Source: Aspergillus flavus
Lineage: Eukaryota > Ascomycota > Eurotiomycetes > Eurotiales > Aspergillaceae
Assembly: GCF_009017415.1 (NCBI RefSeq)
Contig: NC_092407.1
Span: forward strand, 2,294,001-2,358,000
Length of the DNA: 64,000 bases
Direction of reading: 5' to 3'
Every line of letters starts with the position of its first letter. The stretch's first letter is position 1. Positions 59,871 through 64,000 of this stretch are shown piece after piece. Below the pieces are notes generated by a model, which saw only the letters and a program-made list of their open reading frames with translations, did no database searches and was not told the DNA's origin. The position numbers and the translations under genes were made by a program.

Positions 59871-61688
59871 ATGGTACGTCGGAAATCTGCTGTTGGTTGC
59901 ATCTATTATCTGCGGCTATATTTGTTAAAAGTTTAGAAGGTGGAAAAAATGGTACGTGTTCTGACCCTAATTATTGTCCAAGGCGCTTGACGCCCGTGTT
60001 CTCAAGACAGTTGAAATAGTCCGGTTACATATCATCATTGTCGGCGCAGGTCTCGCAGGGATTTCTGCTGCCATATCGTGCGCATTAGCCGGCCATTCAG
60101 TCACCGTCCTCGAGGCAGCAAAAGAACTTGCAGAAGTAATTTTCCTCGTCACCCACTTAGGATCAAATAATGACATCGCCTTTGCTTAGGTTGGTGCCGG
60201 CCTCCAAATCACCCCTAATGGCTCGCGCCTTCTCAAAGCCTGGGATCTTCCTCAAACCATGTGGGATCAGGCAGCTGAACCAACACAGTTGACCGTACAT
60301 CGATATTCTGGGGCAGTGCTGGCCCGTGAGGTTGACTTTGATAAGAAGATCCGAAGGAAATACGGCGTGCCTTTCGTTGATCTGCATCGAGGGGACTTAC
60401 AACAAGCTTTGTACGAACGGGCTCAGCAGTTGGGAGTGAAGTTCCATCTGAATGAACGCGTACAAAATGTTGATCCCGCAGTGCCGTTGCTAACGACTAT
60501 TTCGGGGCACGAATACCACGCTGACTTAATCGTTGGAGCTGATGGCTTGTGGTCACGAACTCGAGAATGCTTCCTAGGAACTGCTGATCCGCCCAAGCCG
60601 ACAGGAGACTTGGCATATCGAATTGTTCTGTCTCTGGATCAAATCAAAGAGCCAGCTTTACGAGACTGGGTCAGCCATCCAGAAGTCAATTTTTGGATTG
60701 GTCCTGGATCACACGCGGTTGGATACTCCTTAAAGTCGGGTAAAATGTATAATCTTGTATTGCTTGTACCGGATGATCTACCTCCAGGTATCACGAAGCA
60801 ACCTGGAAATGTCGAAGAAATGAAACTGCTCTTCGAAGGCTGGGATCCCATGTACGCAGAGTTTGACCGGCCACTTTGCATTCCGAAATTAATGACTAAC
60901 CCAATTCAAGTCTCACCCAGCTTCTAGGCTACGTTAAGAGAGTTGACAAGTGGAAACTTATGCATAGTAGGAGAGTCCAGAATCCCTTGCTATTACAGTA
61001 AACTGACAGTGTTTGAATTGCAGGAGAGGAGCTACCATCATGGATCAACGAAGCCAATAATTTTGTCTTAATGTAAGTCGATCAATATTATGTTTCTAAA
61101 ACCTAATATTTCGAGCCACCAAGTAACCATCTGACAGAGGCGATTCCTGCCATCCCATGCTTCCATATCTTGCACAGGGCGCTAATTCGTCCATGGAGGA
61201 TGGCGCGGCCTTAGGGACGATCTTAAAGTCCGTCACAAAGAAGGAGCAACTCCCGAATGCTTTGCATAAGTTTGAAAAACTTCGAAAATTGAGAAGTGAG
61301 GCTATCGCCAGGGAAACATTTAAACAGGTAGGCACTATCGATTATGTCGAGCTCTAACTTCATGTCCTATAGATCTCAGGTACATAGACTGACTTCGGAG
61401 GCTATCGACTGTAGCGGAATGATTTCCACATGCAGGATGGCCCTGACCAAGAAGCTCGAGACGAAATATTCATATCACAGCTCGGCAGAGAAGAAATCAC
61501 TGGTGCTTTTCCTAGCCGATGGTTTGTGCCCCCCTCGATAGCCCAGCAGGCATTCATCTCTAATTACCAACAGGACGTGCCCCGTTGTCCAACCATGGAT
61601 ATATGGATATGATGCGATAGTCGAAGCTGAAAAAGCGCTTAAAGGCAGAAGATTCTCCAACATTGAAGGGGAATCCCCGAAGATGTAG
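59871..61688 (+). CDS. FAD-dependent monooxygenase, salicylate-hydroxylase-like
   Basis: A group A flavin monooxygenase for aromatic hydroxylation or decarboxylative hydroxylation. Exons 2-8 are 59983-60135, 60190-60851, 60911-60966, 61024-61072, 61138-61327, 61415-61521 and 61574-61688. With the proposed first exon, only the ATG at 59871-59873, the sum is an exact frame of 444 residues. Motifs: GXGXXG in HIIIVGAGLAG, VGAGLQITPNGSRLL across intron 2, the DG motif LIVGADGLWSRTR, then YVKRVDKWKLMHREELPSW built from two tiny exons, and the GD motif LIGDSCHPMLPYLAQGA. The C-terminus is HMQDGPDQEARD and PWIYGYDA. An alternative ATG at 59949 leaves only a 31-nt intron, so it is less likely. Tail-to-tail with the other monooxygenase. 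Confidence 0.85.
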
Positions 61689-61822
61689 GGTTCAGGGAAG
61701 TTCCAGAATAAGGCAGCTGAGCTTTATATTCGCCAGTCAAATCCGCAAAAACAAAAACCTGACAGTATCCTAGCTACATGTATCTTCGTAAGGTGAATCA
61801 CAGATCAGCTTTACATTCTCCT

Positions 61823-63937
61823 TTAATTGAGATCGTTTCCCACAACTTTTCTCTTATCCTCCTTGAAAAATCCCACAAACGCATCCCCCTGGCCCTCGCC
61901 CACCCCTAGCTCCTCTTCCACACCATGAATGCTTGTCAGATTAATTTCTAGATTCAGCTCCTTCTTCTCCCACTCCATAAACCCAGGGTCTGTCTTCCAG
62001 CCCAGCGCAATGCTCAAGATATTTCTGATCCGTCCTTCGTTCAGCTCACAATGTTCATCCCTCGCCCCTTCTTTGCCTCCACGCCAGGCGACATATCCGT
62101 CCGGACGGACTAACACATAATCGTAATTTTCCCACACGTTCTTAACGTGCTTCTCTCCGGCATCCAGTTCGACATGCGTCAGCGGTATCCTCATTGCCTT
62201 GGCTACAGCTTTGAATGTCGCCACCGGGGAGGTCGCTTTGTTATCCAAACTGACGAAGCCATTGGCCGTTTGATTGTCACTTTCGACCTGCGAGAAGTCC
62301 ATCAATGACCATTCTATCCCATAGAGATCCACGATACTTGTTTGGTTATCCCTCAAGAATACATGTGGTGCCCTATGGCCGGGCCTTGTACTTGGCGTAT
62401 AGCGCATGTTATCGAATCTCGGCTCCCTCGTCCCGTCGCTCACAATGATTGCACTATTCAAATACCTCAGGTCCAGTTCCACTCCACGGTCGATATTTTC
62501 AGGTCCCACGCGGTCCAGGTGTCTTGCTACCTCGGCTCGTGCCTTCTCTCCTTCCTCGCTCTTCTCGAGGAAAATGTCGGTGTTCGGGGCCGTCATCGTA
62601 CGCACGATCATCGGAGTGAATTTGCCGATATGGGCATCGCAACGTTCGAGACGCAACATCATGTTCGGTCTGCGCTCATCTGTATAGGAAGTAACGAGGT
62701 TGCCTCCACCAATTCCTTTGTGTAAAGCGGAGAGACGCCACGCGAGCGAGATGGCGTCTTCTACGCCGCTGTTCATCCCATAGCCGCCATGGGGAGGGTT
62801 CCGATGAGCAGCGTCACCGCAGAGGAACACACGGCCATGTCCATCACGACTCACATAGGAATCTGCAAGACCAAAGTTCGGACGCCATGCATTCGCCAAC
62901 ATGATTTCGTCGATTTTAAATTTGTAAGGCTTGCCGAGACTGCCAAGGACACGATAAGGGATTTCCTCAGGATGTTCTTGGAGCTCTCTGATGGCGGCGG
63001 CATCAGCAGAACAAGGTTCGTGACAGGTATAAGTGTCAACGTCGTCTTGGTCAATCATAAAGCCGCCGTGGAGGCCAAAGGCGTGCCACCACTTGCCGAA
63101 TGGGGAGAGCTTGGTGAGTTCTTTGGACCGGAAGTGGACCATGAAAAAGGCAGCTGGCCTAAGTAGAGATAAAAATCGCCGCCATGTTAGCTGGTGTTGA
63201 CCTTTGACTGACCGGGGGGGGGGGGATGGAACACTCACAGAGGTCTTCCCTTCAGTTGAATCCCGACGCTTTTCCTTACTTTACTTTGGGCACCATCTGC
63301 GCCGACCAAGTAAGGGGTTCTAATCATCTTTTCATGATTGTCCATATCTCTGAAAGTAGCAGTGACGCCCTCGTTGTCTTCCCCAAGCGATACAAATTTG
63401 TAACCAAAGTGAGTCGCAATCAGGGGTTCGGCGAGGCATTTTTTCTTCAAGAATGCTTCCAGCACTATCTGCGAGCAACGCTGACCAGGCTCGGCAGGCT
63501 GTGAGCCATCGTTATTTGCATGAATCTTGGCGCGATATTCGTTGTTGCTTGGGATATGCTAGCAGAAGATGTTAAAGACTACGCCCCAAAGAGTTTTCTC
63601 CTTCGAATATAACAGGACATACCCATCGACTAACAAGCTTCTTGTTCACCCCGCAAGTGTTGAAAAAAATGGTATCCCAATCGCTATGCTGTGGTACAGC
63701 CCCAGGTTGTTGTCGATATTCCTCAACCAGCCCCATTATGCGCAAAATCTCCATGGTATGGCAGCTGTTGTGGTCCATCTTGGGCCAGCGTGTCGTCTCG
63801 GTATTCATTTCGCATAACGTGCATGGTACCCCCAGCTGTGCCAGCCTAAGAGCTGTCAACATACCAACCGGGCCCGCCCCTACTATGAGAGGGCCTGGGG
63901 AAAATTGAATTGTGTCGTCTACCTGGATGGAGCCCAT
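61823..63937 (-). CDS. FAD-dependent monooxygenase, phenol-hydroxylase-like
   Basis: A flavin monooxygenase of the phenol 2-monooxygenase/MhpA type (FAD_binding_3), with a C-terminal thioredoxin-like region. Exons are 63937-63623, 63558-63239 and 63158-61823, joining exactly to 656 residues. The start MGSIQVDDTIQFSPGP leads into LIVGAGPVGMLTALRLAQLG (dinucleotide fold). The DG motif is LVGADGAQSKVRK, and the GD motif region is RVFLCGDAAHRNPPHGGYGMN. The C-terminal third includes VLVRPDGYVAWRGG, the usual end signature of this subfamily. The second intron contains a run of 11-13 G (about 63213-63226), where base count may be unreliable, but it is non-coding. It probably works with the neighbouring monooxygenase on the polyketide ring. 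It starts 63 bp from the window end. Confidence 0.9.
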
Positions 63938-64000
63938 TGTGGAGTGATTTTGGAGTAGAGTGTGGAACGAAGGATGTAGTATACAGAACCATTCACAGAT

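Noticed and set aside
60259..60927. Reading the salicylate-hydroxylase-like gene as truncated by the stop after VSPSF.
   Set aside because: An intron at 60852-60910 removes that stop and restores a smooth family sequence (WDPILTQLLGYVKRVDKWKL), and later exons keep the frame to a normal C-terminus.

Overview
This is a filamentous-fungal (Ascomycota) chromosome segment, most likely from a Eurotiomycete of the Aspergillus/Penicillium type. Genes on both strands carry short GT-AG introns, mostly 45-110 nt. The housekeeping set is typical of that group, and a non-reducing polyketide synthase cluster fills the right-hand side. No ribosomal RNA, tRNA, CRISPR array or intact transposon was found. 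Exon joins were worked out by hand from splice signals, phase and family motifs. For almost every gene the joined length is an exact multiple of three, but none is backed by transcript data.

Region A (1-33.2 kb) is conserved core genome. In order it holds: the N-terminal half of the exosome helicase Mtr4; cytochrome c oxidase subunit VIIc; Elongator subunit Elp1; mevalonate diphosphate decarboxylase (Erg19); a cytochrome c/c1 heme lyase; the endosomal syntaxin Pep12; the nuclear-pore membrane protein Ndc1; a C2H2 zinc-finger protein; a 6.2-kb gene-free stretch; the phosphatase Yvh1; a 2.9-kb gene-poor stretch; Vps4-associated Vfa1; a mitochondrial acyl-CoA thioesterase; and an FMN-dependent 2-hydroxy-acid oxidase.

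Region B (33.2-45.4 kb) is a transition zone. It has a GPI-anchored aspartic protease, a complete bifunctional tryptophan synthase (with a perfect TGACTCA cross-pathway-control site upstream), a short-chain dehydrogenase, a frameshifted DUF3632-like gene and 2.6 kb without a gene.

Region C (45.4-64 kb) is a secondary-metabolite gene cluster. It contains a Zn2Cys6 regulator, a SAT-KS-AT-PT-ACP-ACP-TE polyketide synthase, an O-methyltransferase, a cupin protein, and two FAD monooxygenases of different subfamilies (salicylate-hydroxylase-like and phenol-hydroxylase-like). A plausible scheme is that the synthase makes an aromatic polyketide, the methyltransferase caps a phenol, and the two monooxygenases hydroxylate or oxidatively remodel the ring. 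The short-chain dehydrogenase at 40.9-41.8 kb may also belong. All catalytic motifs I looked for in the synthase are present, so the pathway looks functional. The cluster probably continues past the right end, since no transporter or P450 has appeared by 64 kb. The tryptophan synthase beside it is the most intriguing neighbour: either a housekeeping gene at the cluster edge or a recruited or resistant duplicate.
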